Of a stretch of 64,000 nucleotides of DNA, positions 54,244-64,000 are shown piece after piece (the stretch's first letter is position 1; each line of letters begins with the position of its first letter). Source of the DNA: an uncultured Pelagibacteraceae bacterium (lineage in GTDB: Bacteria; Pseudomonadota; Alphaproteobacteria; Pelagibacterales; Pelagibacteraceae); the NCBI GenBank assembly GCA_902573295.1, contig CACGJB010000001.1, positions 62,001-126,000 on the forward strand, given 5' to 3'. Under the pieces are notes generated by a model. It was given only the letters and a program-made list of their open reading frames with translations, was not told the DNA's origin and searched no databases. Both the position numbers and the translations under genes were made by a program.

Positions 54244-57162
54244 TTAATCAAATACCTTGTTAATTATTTCTTGTTGTTGAGAATTATGCCTTTTGGCATA
54301 TCCTGTTGCAGGAGTTGCGTCTGGGCTTCTTCCTATATAAGAAATTTTATTATTATTAGCCTTTAAAGTGTCTAATGTCCATTGGATATAATCTCTAACT
54401 GAAAACCAAGCACCCATATTTTTTGGTTCTTCTTGACACCAAAAGAATTCAGCATTTTTAACATATGGTTTTAATTCTTTAATCAAAGCTTTTACTGGAA
54501 ATGGATATAATTGTTCAATTCTATACATCACAACATCATCTCTTTTGATTTTTTCTCTGGCATCTAATAAATCAAAATATACTTTTCCAGAACAAAGAAT
54601 TACTTTTTTAATCTTTGAACTTTCTCTAAGTTTTATAAATCCTTTAGACTTAGGATCAATAGCATGATCCCACAATACTCTATGAAAAGTATTTTTTTTG
54701 TTAAAATCTTCTAAATTTGAAACACAATATTTATTTCTTAATAATGATTTTGGTGTCATTATGATAAGTGGCTTTCTGAAACTCCTATGCATTTGTCTTC
54801 TTATAGCGTGAAAATAATTTGCTGGAGTTGTGCAGTTCATCACTTGCATATTATCGTTTGAGCATAGTTGTAAAAATCTTTCTAGCCTTGCTGATGAATG
54901 CTCCGGTCCTTGTCCCTCATATCCATGAGGTAATAACATTACAATACCAGATGCTCTATTCCATTTTCTCTCACCGGATGCAATAAATTGATCAATTACT
55001 ACTTGAGCACCATTAGCAAAGTCACCGAATTGTGCTTCCCAGAGAGTAAGGGTATTTGGCTCTACTAGACTGTAACCATATTCAAATCCCAAAACTGCAA
55101 GTTCAGACAAAAAACTATCTACTACTTCAAATTGCTTTTGATTATTAGAAATATTATTAAGCGGAATATACCTAGAATTGTCTATTTGATTTCTTAAAAC
55201 AGAATGCCGTTGACTAAATGTCCCTCTTCCAGAGTCTTGTCCTACAAGTCTTACCGGATATCCCTCTTCTAGCAAAGATCCAAACGCTAACGATTCTGCT
55301 GAAGACCAATCGATTCCAATCCCTTTTTCGATACTTTCTTTTCTGGCATTAAATATTTTAGAGATAGTTTTGTGAATATTTTTTTCTTCAGGAATAACAT
55401 TTATTTTATCTGAAATTATTTTTAATTTATTTTCATCATATCCTGTTATACCCCTTTTATCTTTACCTCTTTCAGGTTTATATCTTGACCATGTTCCCTC
55501 AAACCATTCTATTTTAGGGTTATAATCTTTTGCACTTTTATATTGTTCATCAAGTAAATCTTTAAATGATTTAACATTTTGATTTAATAATTCTGTAGTT
55601 ATTGATTTTTCGTTAACTAATTTATTTCCATATATTTTGTAAACGCTAGGATGAGATCTTATTTTTTTATACATTAAAGGTTGAGTAAATGAAGGCTCAT
55701 CTCCCTCATTATGTCCAAATCTTCTATAACAAATTAAATCTACTACAACGTCTCTATTAAATTTTAATCGAAATTCTGTTGCTATTCTAGTTGCATAAAC
55801 AACTGCTTCTGGATCATCTCCATTTACATGAAGAATTGGTGCCTCTACCATTTTTGCAACATCAGATGGATAAGGTGAAGACCTTGCAAATCTTGGGCTA
55901 GTAGTAAATCCTATCTGATTATTAACAATAATATGAATTGTTCCACCAGTGTTGTGCCCTGGTAGTCCTGACATTGCAAAACATTCTGCTACAACTCCTT
56001 GACCAGCAAAGGCTGCATCCCCATGAATGAGAATAGGTATAACTTTATTTCTCTCTTTATCTTTATGGAAAAATTGTTTGGCTCTTGTTTGTCCTAAAAC
56101 AACTGGGTTAACAGCTTCTAAATGAGAAGGATTATCTGTTAAACTGACATGTACTGAATTTCCATCAAATTCTCTATCAGACGACGCTCCAAGATGATAT
56201 TTTACATCTCCAGCGCTATCTTCAGAATCGGTACTAAACTCACCGGCAAACTCGTTAAAAATTTTTTTGTAAGATTTTTGTAAAACATTTGCCAAAACGT
56301 TAAGTCTGCCTCTATGAGACATGCCTATTTTAACTTCTTTTATATTATTTTGACCACCAATTTTAATTATTTGTTCAAGGGCAGGAATTAAACTTTCACC
56401 ACCATCTAAACCAAACCTTTTTGTGCCCACATACTTTGTAGCTAAAAATTTTTCAAATCCTTCTGCCTGTACTAACTTATTTAAAATTGCCTCTTTACCA
56501 TTTTTTGTAAATTGAAGTGCATTTTTATCTTGCTCTATTCTGTCTCTAAACCACTTTCTCTCAACTGGGTTTGAAATATGCATGAATTCATAACCTATTT
56601 TTCCACAATAGGTCTTTTTCATAAACTTAAGTATTTCTCTTATATTTGCATATTTAAGATTGATTACCCCATTTAGAAAGATTTTCTTATCGTAATTTTC
56701 TTTTTTAAAACCATAAAAATCTGGATGGAGCTCATCTAAATATTCTGACTCTCTCATTTCTAAAGGATCAAGATCAGCTAATAAATGTCCTCTTAGTCTA
56801 TATGCTCTAATTAATGCTACAGCACTAATAGAATCTTTATTTGAGTCAGCAAGTAATTGAAAATTAAATTTTTCTGAAGTGTCTAATTTGACATTATCAA
56901 AATAAATTTTATCTTGTTCTTCTATTTTTTTTTGTAATTCATCAATATTAATTTTTTTTTTAGTTGGTCCCCATGATGGACCATTAATTTCTTTTGCTAT
57001 AACATTTAATTCTTCACCAATTCCCTCAAAATAATTTGCCCAACTTTCTGGAAGATCAGCATCTTTATTAACAAACTTTAAATACATTTCTTCAATAAAG
57101 GCACTATTAGATTTGTTTAAAAATGAAGTTTTTTCGAGATCAAGATTTTTTGATGAAGACAT
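54244..57162 (-). CDS. sucA: 2-oxoglutarate dehydrogenase E1
   Basis: 972 aa; [38 protein letters not shown]. Confidence 0.98.
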   Translation of the reverse strand: MSSSKNLDLEKTSFLNKSNSAFIEEMYLKFVNKDADLPESWANYFEGIGEELNVIAKEINGPSWGPTKKKINIDELQKKIEEQDKIYFDNVKLDTSEKFNFQLLADSNKDSISAVALIRAYRLRGHLLADLDPLEMRESEYLDELHPDFYGFKKENYDKKIFLNGVINLKYANIREILKFMKKTYCGKIGYEFMHISNPVERKWFRDRIEQDKNALQFTKNGKEAILNKLVQAEGFEKFLATKYVGTKRFGLDGGESLIPALEQIIKIGGQNNIKEVKIGMSHRGRLNVLANVLQKSYKKIFNEFAGEFSTDSEDSAGDVKYHLGASSDREFDGNSVHVSLTDNPSHLEAVNPVVLGQTRAKQFFHKDKERNKVIPILIHGDAAFAGQGVVAECFAMSGLPGHNTGGTIHIIVNNQIGFTTSPRFARSSPYPSDVAKMVEAPILHVNGDDPEAVVYATRIATEFRLKFNRDVVVDLICYRRFGHNEGDEPSFTQPLMYKKIRSHPSVYKIYGNKLVNEKSITTELLNQNVKSFKDLLDEQYKSAKDYNPKIEWFEGTWSRYKPERGKDKRGITGYDENKLKIISDKINVIPEEKNIHKTISKIFNARKESIEKGIGIDWSSAESLAFGSLLEEGYPVRLVGQDSGRGTFSQRHSVLRNQIDNSRYIPLNNISNNQKQFEVVDSFLSELAVLGFEYGYSLVEPNTLTLWEAQFGDFANGAQVVIDQFIASGERKWNRASGIVMLLPHGYEGQGPEHSSARLERFLQLCSNDNMQVMNCTTPANYFHAIRRQMHRSFRKPLIIMTPKSLLRNKYCVSNLEDFNKKNTFHRVLWDHAIDPKSKGFIKLRESSKIKKVILCSGKVYFDLLDAREKIKRDDVVMYRIEQLYPFPVKALIKELKPYVKNAEFFWCQEEPKNMGAWFSVRDYIQWTLDTLKANNNKISYIGRSPDATPATGYAKRHNSQQQEIINKVFD

Positions 57163-57196
57163 CTTTTTTATTAATATATCCCTCTAATATTTTTTT

Positions 57197-58072
57197 TCAA
57201 TTAGACAGTTTATCAAATAAAGTTTTTCCAATAATTGATGGTGATTTAGCAACTGTAATACCACATTCTTCCATTTTTTTTATTTTATCTTCAGCTCCAC
57301 CCTTGCCACCTGATATAATAGCACCAGCATGCCCCATTCTCCTTCCTGGAGGAGCAGTAATTCCAGCTATAAATCCAACTATTGGTTTTTTAATTTTATG
57401 ATTATTTACAAAGTCAGCCGCTTCTTCTTCGGCTGTTCCTCCAATTTCACCTATCATTAAAATAGATTGTGTTTCATCATCATTTAAAAATAAATCTAAA
57501 CAATCTATAAAATTTGTTCCATTAATAGGATCACCACCAATACCAATACAGGTTGATTGACCAAGTCCATTTTCAGTTGTTTGGGCTACTGCTTCATATG
57601 TTAATGTTCCTGACCTCGATACAATTCCAACACTTCCTCTTTTGTGAATACTTCCCGGCATAATTCCAATTTTACATTCATCTGGTGTAATTATTCCTGG
57701 ACAATTAGGTCCAATTAATCTGCTACTAGATCCACTTAATTTTTGTCTTACCTTAAGCATATCCTGAATTGGAATTCCTTCGGTTATACAAACTATAAGT
57801 TCAATTGATGCATCAATAGCTTCAATGATTGCTGCTGCTGCAAATTTAGCAGGCACATAAATCATAGTTGCGTCTGCTCCTACTTCATCTTTTGCCTCTA
57901 AAACACTATTAAAAACTGGTCTGTCTAAATGTTTTTGTCCACCTTTCTTTGGCGTAACTCCACCAACAAGATTAGTTCCATATTTTATAGCTTGCTCTGA
58001 ATGAAATGTTCCGTGAGAGCCAGTAAATCCCTGACAAATTACTTTAGTATTTTTATTTACCAAAACCGACAT
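57197..58072 (-). CDS. sucD: succinyl-CoA synthetase alpha subunit
   Basis: [43 protein letters not shown]. Confidence 0.98.
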   Translation of the reverse strand: MSVLVNKNTKVICQGFTGSHGTFHSEQAIKYGTNLVGGVTPKKGGQKHLDRPVFNSVLEAKDEVGADATMIYVPAKFAAAAIIEAIDASIELIVCITEGIPIQDMLKVRQKLSGSSSRLIGPNCPGIITPDECKIGIMPGSIHKRGSVGIVSRSGTLTYEAVAQTTENGLGQSTCIGIGGDPINGTNFIDCLDLFLNDDETQSILMIGEIGGTAEEEAADFVNNHKIKKPIVGFIAGITAPPGRRMGHAGAIISGGKGGAEDKIKKMEECGITVAKSPSIIGKTLFDKLSN

Positions 58073-58073
58073 T

Positions 58074-59234
58074 TTATTTTATCGCCTCAACAATTTTCTT
58101 AGCAGCGTCATCTAAATTTTCTGCAGAAATTAATTTTAATCCAGAATTATCAAGAATTTCTTTTCCTTCTTTGAAATTTGTGCCTGCTAATCTTACAACT
58201 AAAGGTACACTAATATTAATTTCTTTAGCTGCATCAACTACTCCTTGGGCAAGGACATCGCATCTCATTATTCCTCCAAAAATATTAATTAAAATACCTT
58301 TAACATTTTTGTCTGAGAGAATTATCTTTAATGCAGCAGATACTTTTTCTTTGGATGCACCACCGCCTACATCTAAAAAATTTGCTGGCTCTTTACCATA
58401 TAATTTAATTATATCCATTGTTGCCATTGCTAATCCCGCCCCATTCACCATACAGCCAATACTTCCATCTAGCTTGATATATGCAAGATCATGCTTGCTG
58501 GCTTCTATCTCAGTAGGATCTTCCTCGTTTAAATCTCTTAATTCAATAATTTCTGGATGTCTGAATAAAGCGTTAGAGTCGAAATTAACTTTTGCATCTA
58601 AACAAACAATTTTTTCCTCTTTTGTCAAAATTAATGGATTTACTTCAACCATGTTTGCATCAGTACCCACAAACATTTTATATATTGATTTAATTAATGT
58701 TATTGCTTGTTTTTTTGTATCTTCATTTAAATTAAAAATATTAATTATTTTTTCACAATCTGACTCGGAAATTTCATTACCCATATCAACTTTTGTAGTT
58801 ATAATTTTTTCAGGTGAGCTGCTTGCAACTTCTTCAATGTCCATCCCTCCTTGATCACTTGATATAAATGCAATTTTAGAACTTGCTCTGTCAACCAGGC
58901 ACGATAAGTAAAATTCTTTATCTATATTTGATGACTCTTCCACATATAATCTTTTTACCTCTCTACCTTCGGGGCCAGTTTGATGAGTAACTAGTGTTTT
59001 TCCAAGTAATTCTTTAGCTGCTACTGTTAGTTCCTCAATAGAGTTTAAAATTTTTACACCACCAGCTTTTCCTCTACCTCCAGCATGGATTTGTGCTTTA
59101 AGTACGTATTTCTCCGTTTTGAGTGCTTTTGCTTTTTCAATAAGTTCATCAACATTAAGTGCAAATACTCCTTCAGGAACTATAGCTCCATATTTTTTTA
59201 ATATTTGTTTAGCTTGATGCTCGTGAATATTCAT
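58074..59234 (-). CDS. sucC: succinyl-CoA synthetase beta subunit
   Basis: [46 protein letters not shown]. Confidence 0.98.
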   Translation of the reverse strand: MNIHEHQAKQILKKYGAIVPEGVFALNVDELIEKAKALKTEKYVLKAQIHAGGRGKAGGVKILNSIEELTVAAKELLGKTLVTHQTGPEGREVKRLYVEESSNIDKEFYLSCLVDRASSKIAFISSDQGGMDIEEVASSSPEKIITTKVDMGNEISESDCEKIINIFNLNEDTKKQAITLIKSIYKMFVGTDANMVEVNPLILTKEEKIVCLDAKVNFDSNALFRHPEIIELRDLNEEDPTEIEASKHDLAYIKLDGSIGCMVNGAGLAMATMDIIKLYGKEPANFLDVGGGASKEKVSAALKIILSDKNVKGILINIFGGIMRCDVLAQGVVDAAKEINISVPLVVRLAGTNFKEGKEILDNSGLKLISAENLDDAAKKIVEAIK

Positions 59235-59236
59235 TA

Positions 59237-60199
59237 TTATTTAGATAAATCAGGATCTATTTTAGATGCAGCCTCCCACAAAGCTTTTACAGCATCTATT
59301 GAATGTATAAATTCTTTTTTTTCTTTTTCATCTAAATCAATCTCTTCAATTTTTTCTACACCCTCTTTTCCAATTACAACGGGAACACCTGCGTAAACAT
59401 TTTTTACACCGTATTCTCCATTTAATTGTACAGCGCAGGGTAATAATTTTTTTTGATCATTCAAATATGCTTCTGCCATTTGAACACCTGAAGCTGCTGG
59501 TGCATAAAAGGCTGATCCTTTTTCTAAATATTTAACTATTTCCGCACCACCATCTCTTGTTCTTTGATTAATTTCCTCAACTCTTTCTGAAGAAATCTCT
59601 CCATCCTTTACAAGATCCATCAATGGTTTACCTGAAATTTTTGTAAATCTTGGCATAGGAACCATGGTGTCACCATGACCACCCATAACCATTGCCTCAA
59701 TTTCTCTTACTGGCACATTTAGTTCCAATGATAAAAATAATTTAAACCTAGAACTATCTAAAATACCTGCCATACCAACAACTTTATTTGATGGCAAACC
59801 TGAAAATTTTTGAAATGCCATAACCATAACATCTAAAGGATTAGTGATACAGATCACAAAAGCGTTAGGCGCATTTTTCTTTACCCCCTCAGCAACTTGT
59901 TTAATAATTTTTAAATTAATTCCAAGAAGATCGTCTCGGCTCATCCCAGGTTTTCTTGGAACACCTGCTGTAATTATAATTACATCTGAATCTTTTATAT
60001 CTTCATAGTTATCAGTTCCTGAAAACCTAACATTGAAACCATCTACAGATGAAGATTGTGCAATATCTAATGCTTTTCCTTTTGCAATACCACTAGCTAC
60101 ATCAAATAAAACCACTTCATTTACTAATTCTTTTGTTCCTATTAAATGTGCAAGAGTTCCACCTATTTGGCCTGCACCAATTAAAGATATTTTTGTCAT
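59237..60199 (-). CDS. mdh: malate dehydrogenase
   Basis: [44 protein letters not shown]. Confidence 0.98.
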   Translation of the reverse strand: MTKISLIGAGQIGGTLAHLIGTKELVNEVVLFDVASGIAKGKALDIAQSSSVDGFNVRFSGTDNYEDIKDSDVIIITAGVPRKPGMSRDDLLGINLKIIKQVAEGVKKNAPNAFVICITNPLDVMVMAFQKFSGLPSNKVVGMAGILDSSRFKLFLSLELNVPVREIEAMVMGGHGDTMVPMPRFTKISGKPLMDLVKDGEISSERVEEINQRTRDGGAEIVKYLEKGSAFYAPAASGVQMAEAYLNDQKKLLPCAVQLNGEYGVKNVYAGVPVVIGKEGVEKIEEIDLDEKEKKEFIHSIDAVKALWEAASKIDPDLSK

Positions 60200-60208
60200 T
60201 TATTTCCT

Positions 60209-61702
60209 TTATTTCATTGTTGGCATAACAAATTCCGCATTTGATCGGACACCTGAAGGCCATCTGGATGTTACTGTTTTAATTTTAGTATAAAATTTTA
60301 TTCCTTCCATACCATGCATTCCACTATCTCCAAATAATGATCTTTTCCAGCCACCAAAACTATGAAATGCCATTGGAACTGGGATAGGCACGTTAATACC
60401 AACCATACCTACTTGAATTTTACTTGCAAAAGTTCTGCCTGCATCACCATCTCTTGTGTAAATACTTACTCCATTTCCATACTCATGATCGTTAATTAAT
60501 TTTGCAGCTTCTTCAAAAGTTTTTACTCGAACAACTGATAAGACTGGACCGAATATTTCTTCTTTGTAAATTCTCATATCTTTATTTACATGATCAAATA
60601 AACATCCACCTATATAGAAACCATTTTCATAACCTTGAAGTTTTAAACCTCTTCCATCAACCACTAGCTTTGCGCCTTCCTTGACACCTAAATCAACATA
60701 ACTTGTAACTTTTTCTAAATGTTCTTTTGTAACTAAAGGTCCCATTTCTGATGCTTTGTCCATTCCAGGACCAACTTTTAAAGCTTCAGCTTTTTTTGAT
60801 AATCTAGATACAAGTTCGTCCCCAATATCTCCAACCGCAACTGCAACTGATTGAGCCATGCATCTTTCTCCAGCTGAACCATAAGCAGCACCCATTAAAC
60901 CATTAACTGCACCATCTAAATCGCAATCTGGCATAACAACTAAATGGTTTTTTGCTCCACCTAAAGCTTGAACTCTTTTTTCATTTTTAGCAGAATTTTC
61001 ATAAATATATTTTGCAATAGGGGTAGATCCTACGAAACTTACAGCTTTGATATCTTTGTTTTCTAAAATTGCATCAACAGCTTCTTTATCTCCATTTATT
61101 ACGTTAAATACTCCTTCTGGAAGACCCGCCTCAGAAAGTAGTTCTGCTAATCTTATTGCGCAAGAAGGGTCTTTTTCTGATGGTTTCAGAATAAAAGTGT
61201 TTCCACAAGCTATTGCTATTGGAAACATCCACATTGGGACCATAGCAGGAAAATTAAAAGGTGTGATACCTGCAACAACTCCTAATGGTTGTCTGATTGA
61301 CCAACTATCAACATTGGTGCCAACATTTTCTGAAAACTCACCTTTTAATAAATGTGGTATTCCACAAGCAAATTCCACCACCTCAAGTCCTCTGGTTAAA
61401 GATCCTCTTGCATCTTCATAAACTTTTCCATGTTCTGAAACTATTAACTTTGTTAATTCATCAGAATTTTTTTCAATTAATTCTTTAAATTTAAATATTA
61501 TTCTAGCTCTTTGTAGAGCAGGTTTTAAAGACCAAGTTTCAAATGCTTTTTTTGCTACTTCAACGGCACTGTCTAAATCAGATCTTGAAGCAAGTCTTAC
61601 CTCGGACTCTTGTTCGCCAGTTGCTGGATTAAAAACTTTTCCTTTTTTATCTGAAGATCCCGGAGTTATTTTACCGTTTACGAAGTGTTCTATTAATCTC
61701 AT
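60209..61702 (-). CDS. mmsA: methylmalonate-semialdehyde dehydrogenase (CoA-acylating)
   Basis: 497 aa; GITPFNFPAMVPMWMFP, FVGSTPIAKYIYE, GAAYGSAGERCMA, FGGWKRSLFGD. Confidence 0.94.
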   Translation of the reverse strand: MRLIEHFVNGKITPGSSDKKGKVFNPATGEQESEVRLASRSDLDSAVEVAKKAFETWSLKPALQRARIIFKFKELIEKNSDELTKLIVSEHGKVYEDARGSLTRGLEVVEFACGIPHLLKGEFSENVGTNVDSWSIRQPLGVVAGITPFNFPAMVPMWMFPIAIACGNTFILKPSEKDPSCAIRLAELLSEAGLPEGVFNVINGDKEAVDAILENKDIKAVSFVGSTPIAKYIYENSAKNEKRVQALGGAKNHLVVMPDCDLDGAVNGLMGAAYGSAGERCMAQSVAVAVGDIGDELVSRLSKKAEALKVGPGMDKASEMGPLVTKEHLEKVTSYVDLGVKEGAKLVVDGRGLKLQGYENGFYIGGCLFDHVNKDMRIYKEEIFGPVLSVVRVKTFEEAAKLINDHEYGNGVSIYTRDGDAGRTFASKIQVGMVGINVPIPVPMAFHSFGGWKRSLFGDSGMHGMEGIKFYTKIKTVTSRWPSGVRSNAEFVMPTMK

Positions 61703-61741
61703 GAATACGGTGTTTTAGATCAAAAATATCGAATAGTCTAT

Positions 61742-62521
61742 TTAAACATTAGCTGTTGCTAACATTTTTTTTATTTCAGCTATAGCTTTTGCTGGATTCA
61801 GGCCCTTAGGACATGCGTTTGTACAATTTAATATTGTATGGCATCTATATAATTTTAGTTCATCAGAAACTTTTTTTAATCTTGCTTTTCTCTCTTCATC
61901 TCTACTATCAATAATCCATCTATAAGCCTGCAACAAAACTGCTGGACCTAAATATTTATCTCCATTCCACCAATAACTTGGACAAGATGTAGAACAACAA
62001 GCACACATAATGCATTCATAAGCACCATCAAGTTTTGCTCTATCTTCTTTAGACTGGTAAATTTCTGTTGTCTGTTTTGTTGAGTTATTTTTTAACCAAG
62101 GTTCAATAGATTGATATTGTTTATATAAGCCATCTAGATCACCAATCAAATCTTTTTTAACTTTTAAATGAGGTAAAGGATAAATATCGATGTCACCATC
62201 AATCTCTGCATGAGGAGTTGTGCAAGCTAGTCCATTTTTTCCTCCCATGTTCATAGCACAAGAACCACAAACACCATGAGCACAAGATCGTCTATAGGCT
62301 ATCGTCGGATCAATTTCATTTTTAATTTTATTTAGAATATCCAGCACTTTAGATGGACAATTATCCATATCTACTTCGTATGTATCAATTCTAGGATTTT
62401 CTTCTGTCGATGGATCCCATCTATAAATATTAATTTTTCTTAAATTTTTAGATCCAGTTTTGTCCTTATAATATTTACCTTTTTTAACCTCAGAATTTTT
62501 AGGTAAGTTTATCTGAACCAT
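61742..62521 (-). CDS. sdhB: succinate dehydrogenase iron-sulfur subunit
   Basis: [51 protein letters not shown]. Confidence 0.98.
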   Translation of the reverse strand: MVQINLPKNSEVKKGKYYKDKTGSKNLRKINIYRWDPSTEENPRIDTYEVDMDNCPSKVLDILNKIKNEIDPTIAYRRSCAHGVCGSCAMNMGGKNGLACTTPHAEIDGDIDIYPLPHLKVKKDLIGDLDGLYKQYQSIEPWLKNNSTKQTTEIYQSKEDRAKLDGAYECIMCACCSTSCPSYWWNGDKYLGPAVLLQAYRWIIDSRDEERKARLKKVSDELKLYRCHTILNCTNACPKGLNPAKAIAEIKKMLATANV

Positions 62522-64000
62522 TAATACACTCGCTCTTGTGGCGGAAAATATTGAACATCATTTGTTAAAGTTGATTTGTGTACTGCTCTGTAACTAATCT
62601 TTGTATTTTTTCCATCACACCAAGCAAGAGTATGTTGCATAAACTTTGCGTCATCTCTTTTTGGATAATCATCTCTCGCGTGCGCACCTCTGCTCTCTTT
62701 TCTATGATATGCAGATTCTACAGTAGTTACTGCTTGTCTTATTAAATTATCAAATTCCAATGTTTCAACTAAATCAGTATTAAATACTAGAGACCTATCT
62801 TTAACTGAAATCGAGTCCATACCATCATAGGTTTTTTTAATCTCATCAACACCTTCTTTAAGATTTTTTTCTGTTCTAAAAACTGCACATTTGGACTGCA
62901 TCGTTTTTTGCATTGAAAGTCTAAGTTCTGCAGTACTATTATTTCCTTGTGCATTTCTAAGTTTATCAAATCTATCTAAACATTTTTGTGTTTCTGACTC
63001 AGGAATTTCTTCATGAGGTGTTCCTGGCTTAACTAATTCAGCTGCTCTTTTAGCTGCTGCTCTTCCAAATACCACTAGGTCAATTAAAGAATTAGAACCA
63101 AGTCTATTTGCCCCATGAACAGAAACACATGCTGCCTCTCCTATAGCCATTAAACCTGGAACAGTTTTTTCTGAACCATTTACAGTTAATACTTCTGCTT
63201 TATAGTTTGTTGGAATACCGCCCATATTATAATGAACTGTTGGTACAACTGGAATTGGTTCTTTAGTTACATCTACATTTGCAAATAATCTTGCTGCATC
63301 AGTAATTCCAGGAAGCCTGCTTTCAATAATCTCTTTATCTAAGTGACTTAAGTTCAAATGAACATGATCTTGATCTTTTCCAACTCCTCTTCCCTCATTA
63401 ATCTCTATAGACATAGATCTGCTAACAACATCTCTTGATGCTAAATCTTTTGCATTTGGAGCATATCTTTCCATAAATCTTTCACCTTTAGAATTTGTAA
63501 GATAGCCCCCTTCTCCTCGCGCACCTTCTGTTATTAAAGTACCGTGGCCATAAATTCCTGTTGGATGAAATTGAACAAACTCCATATCCTGAAGCGGTAA
63601 TCCAGCTCTTAAAACCATTGCATTACCATCACCAGTGCAAGTATGTGCTGATGTTGCTGAGTAATAAACTTTTCCATAACCACCTGTAGCAATAATTACC
63701 GTATGAGCTCTAAATCTATGAATTGTTCCATCATTCAAATTCCAAGCAATTAGACCTTTGCATTCTCCATTCTTCATCAACAAATCTAACGCAAAATATT
63801 CTATAAAAAATTCTGTATTATGTTTTAACGCTTGTCCATATAGTGTGTGTAAAATAGCATGTCCTGTTCTGTCGGCTGCTGCACAAGTTCTTTGTACTAT
63901 TCCATTTCCATAATTTTTTGTCATTCCACCAAATGGTCTTTGATAAATTTTTCCCTCTTCAGTTCTACTAAATGGAACTCCATACTTCTCTAATTCTAAA
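62521..64000 (-). CDS. sdhA: succinate dehydrogenase flavoprotein subunit, partial (5' end beyond window)
   Basis: Frame stays open past the ORF-track start to the window end (…[33 protein letters not shown]); [38 protein letters not shown]. Confidence 0.98.
   Translation of the reverse strand, partial: LELEKYGVPFSRTEEGKIYQRPFGGMTKNYGNGIVQRTCAAADRTGHAILHTLYGQALKHNTEFFIEYFALDLLMKNGECKGLIAWNLNDGTIHRFRAHTVIIATGGYGKVYYSATSAHTCTGDGNAMVLRAGLPLQDMEFVQFHPTGIYGHGTLITEGARGEGGYLTNSKGERFMERYAPNAKDLASRDVVSRSMSIEINEGRGVGKDQDHVHLNLSHLDKEIIESRLPGITDAARLFANVDVTKEPIPVVPTVHYNMGGIPTNYKAEVLTVNGSEKTVPGLMAIGEAACVSVHGANRLGSNSLIDLVVFGRAAAKRAAELVKPGTPHEEIPESETQKCLDRFDKLRNAQGNNSTAELRLSMQKTMQSKCAVFRTEKNLKEGVDEIKKTYDGMDSISVKDRSLVFNTDLVETLEFDNLIRQAVTTVESAYHRKESRGAHARDDYPKRDDAKFMQHTLAWCDGKNTKISYRAVHKSTLTNDVQYFPPQERVY

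Noticed and set aside
53751-54263. 170-aa ORF antisense to sucB
   Set aside because: Complement of the lipoyl/linker coding region; composition is Ser/Thr/Phe-rich artefact, no domain.
58171-58854. 227-aa ORF antisense to sucC
   Set aside because: Fully inside a strongly supported gene on the opposite strand; low-complexity S/T/I/L/P composition typical of antisense frames; no recognisable domain.
61047-61421. 124-aa ORF antisense to mmsA
   Set aside because: Antisense of a well-supported CDS with no motif.

Overview
This AT-rich window (64 kb) reads as a streamlined alphaproteobacterial chromosome, most consistent with SAR11/Pelagibacterales. The evidence for that is short intergenic gaps, K/N/I-rich proteins, and the gene orders obgE-proBA-nadD-rsfS-ctpA-rppH, atpHAGDC-priA and sdhAB-mmsA-mdh-sucCDAB-lpdA. 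No rRNA, tRNA, CRISPR, prophage or transposon was recognised. Main blocks: (i) a compact urate/allantoin degradation cluster (uraH|uraD-alc-allA-puuE) at 1-3068, next to a small cytochrome c; (ii) single metabolic genes and an RND efflux pair; (iii) a collapsed chvI-chvG-ahcY-tsaE-amgK-murU run; (iv) polA|bioY; (v) regA diverging from a polyamine triad: ornithine decarboxylase, deoxyhypusine-synthase-like protein and agmatinase-like protein; (vi) hisC-tyrA diverging from metXW, which has a clear SAM-II riboswitch leader; (vii) the rplU-rpmA-obgE...rppH run; (viii) ATP synthase F1 operon, priA and the TCA cluster. The points most worth a second look are the polyamine triad with its conserved-looking leader hairpin (candidate speF-type RNA), the purine cluster with its neighbouring cytochrome, the SAM-II leader, a PriA that seems to lack the winged-helix region and has a shifted zinc-site Cys, and the systematic interlocking of convergent gene ends. 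I did not find strong evidence for a wholly undescribed system. Most loci are recognisable housekeeping or SAR11-type metabolism.
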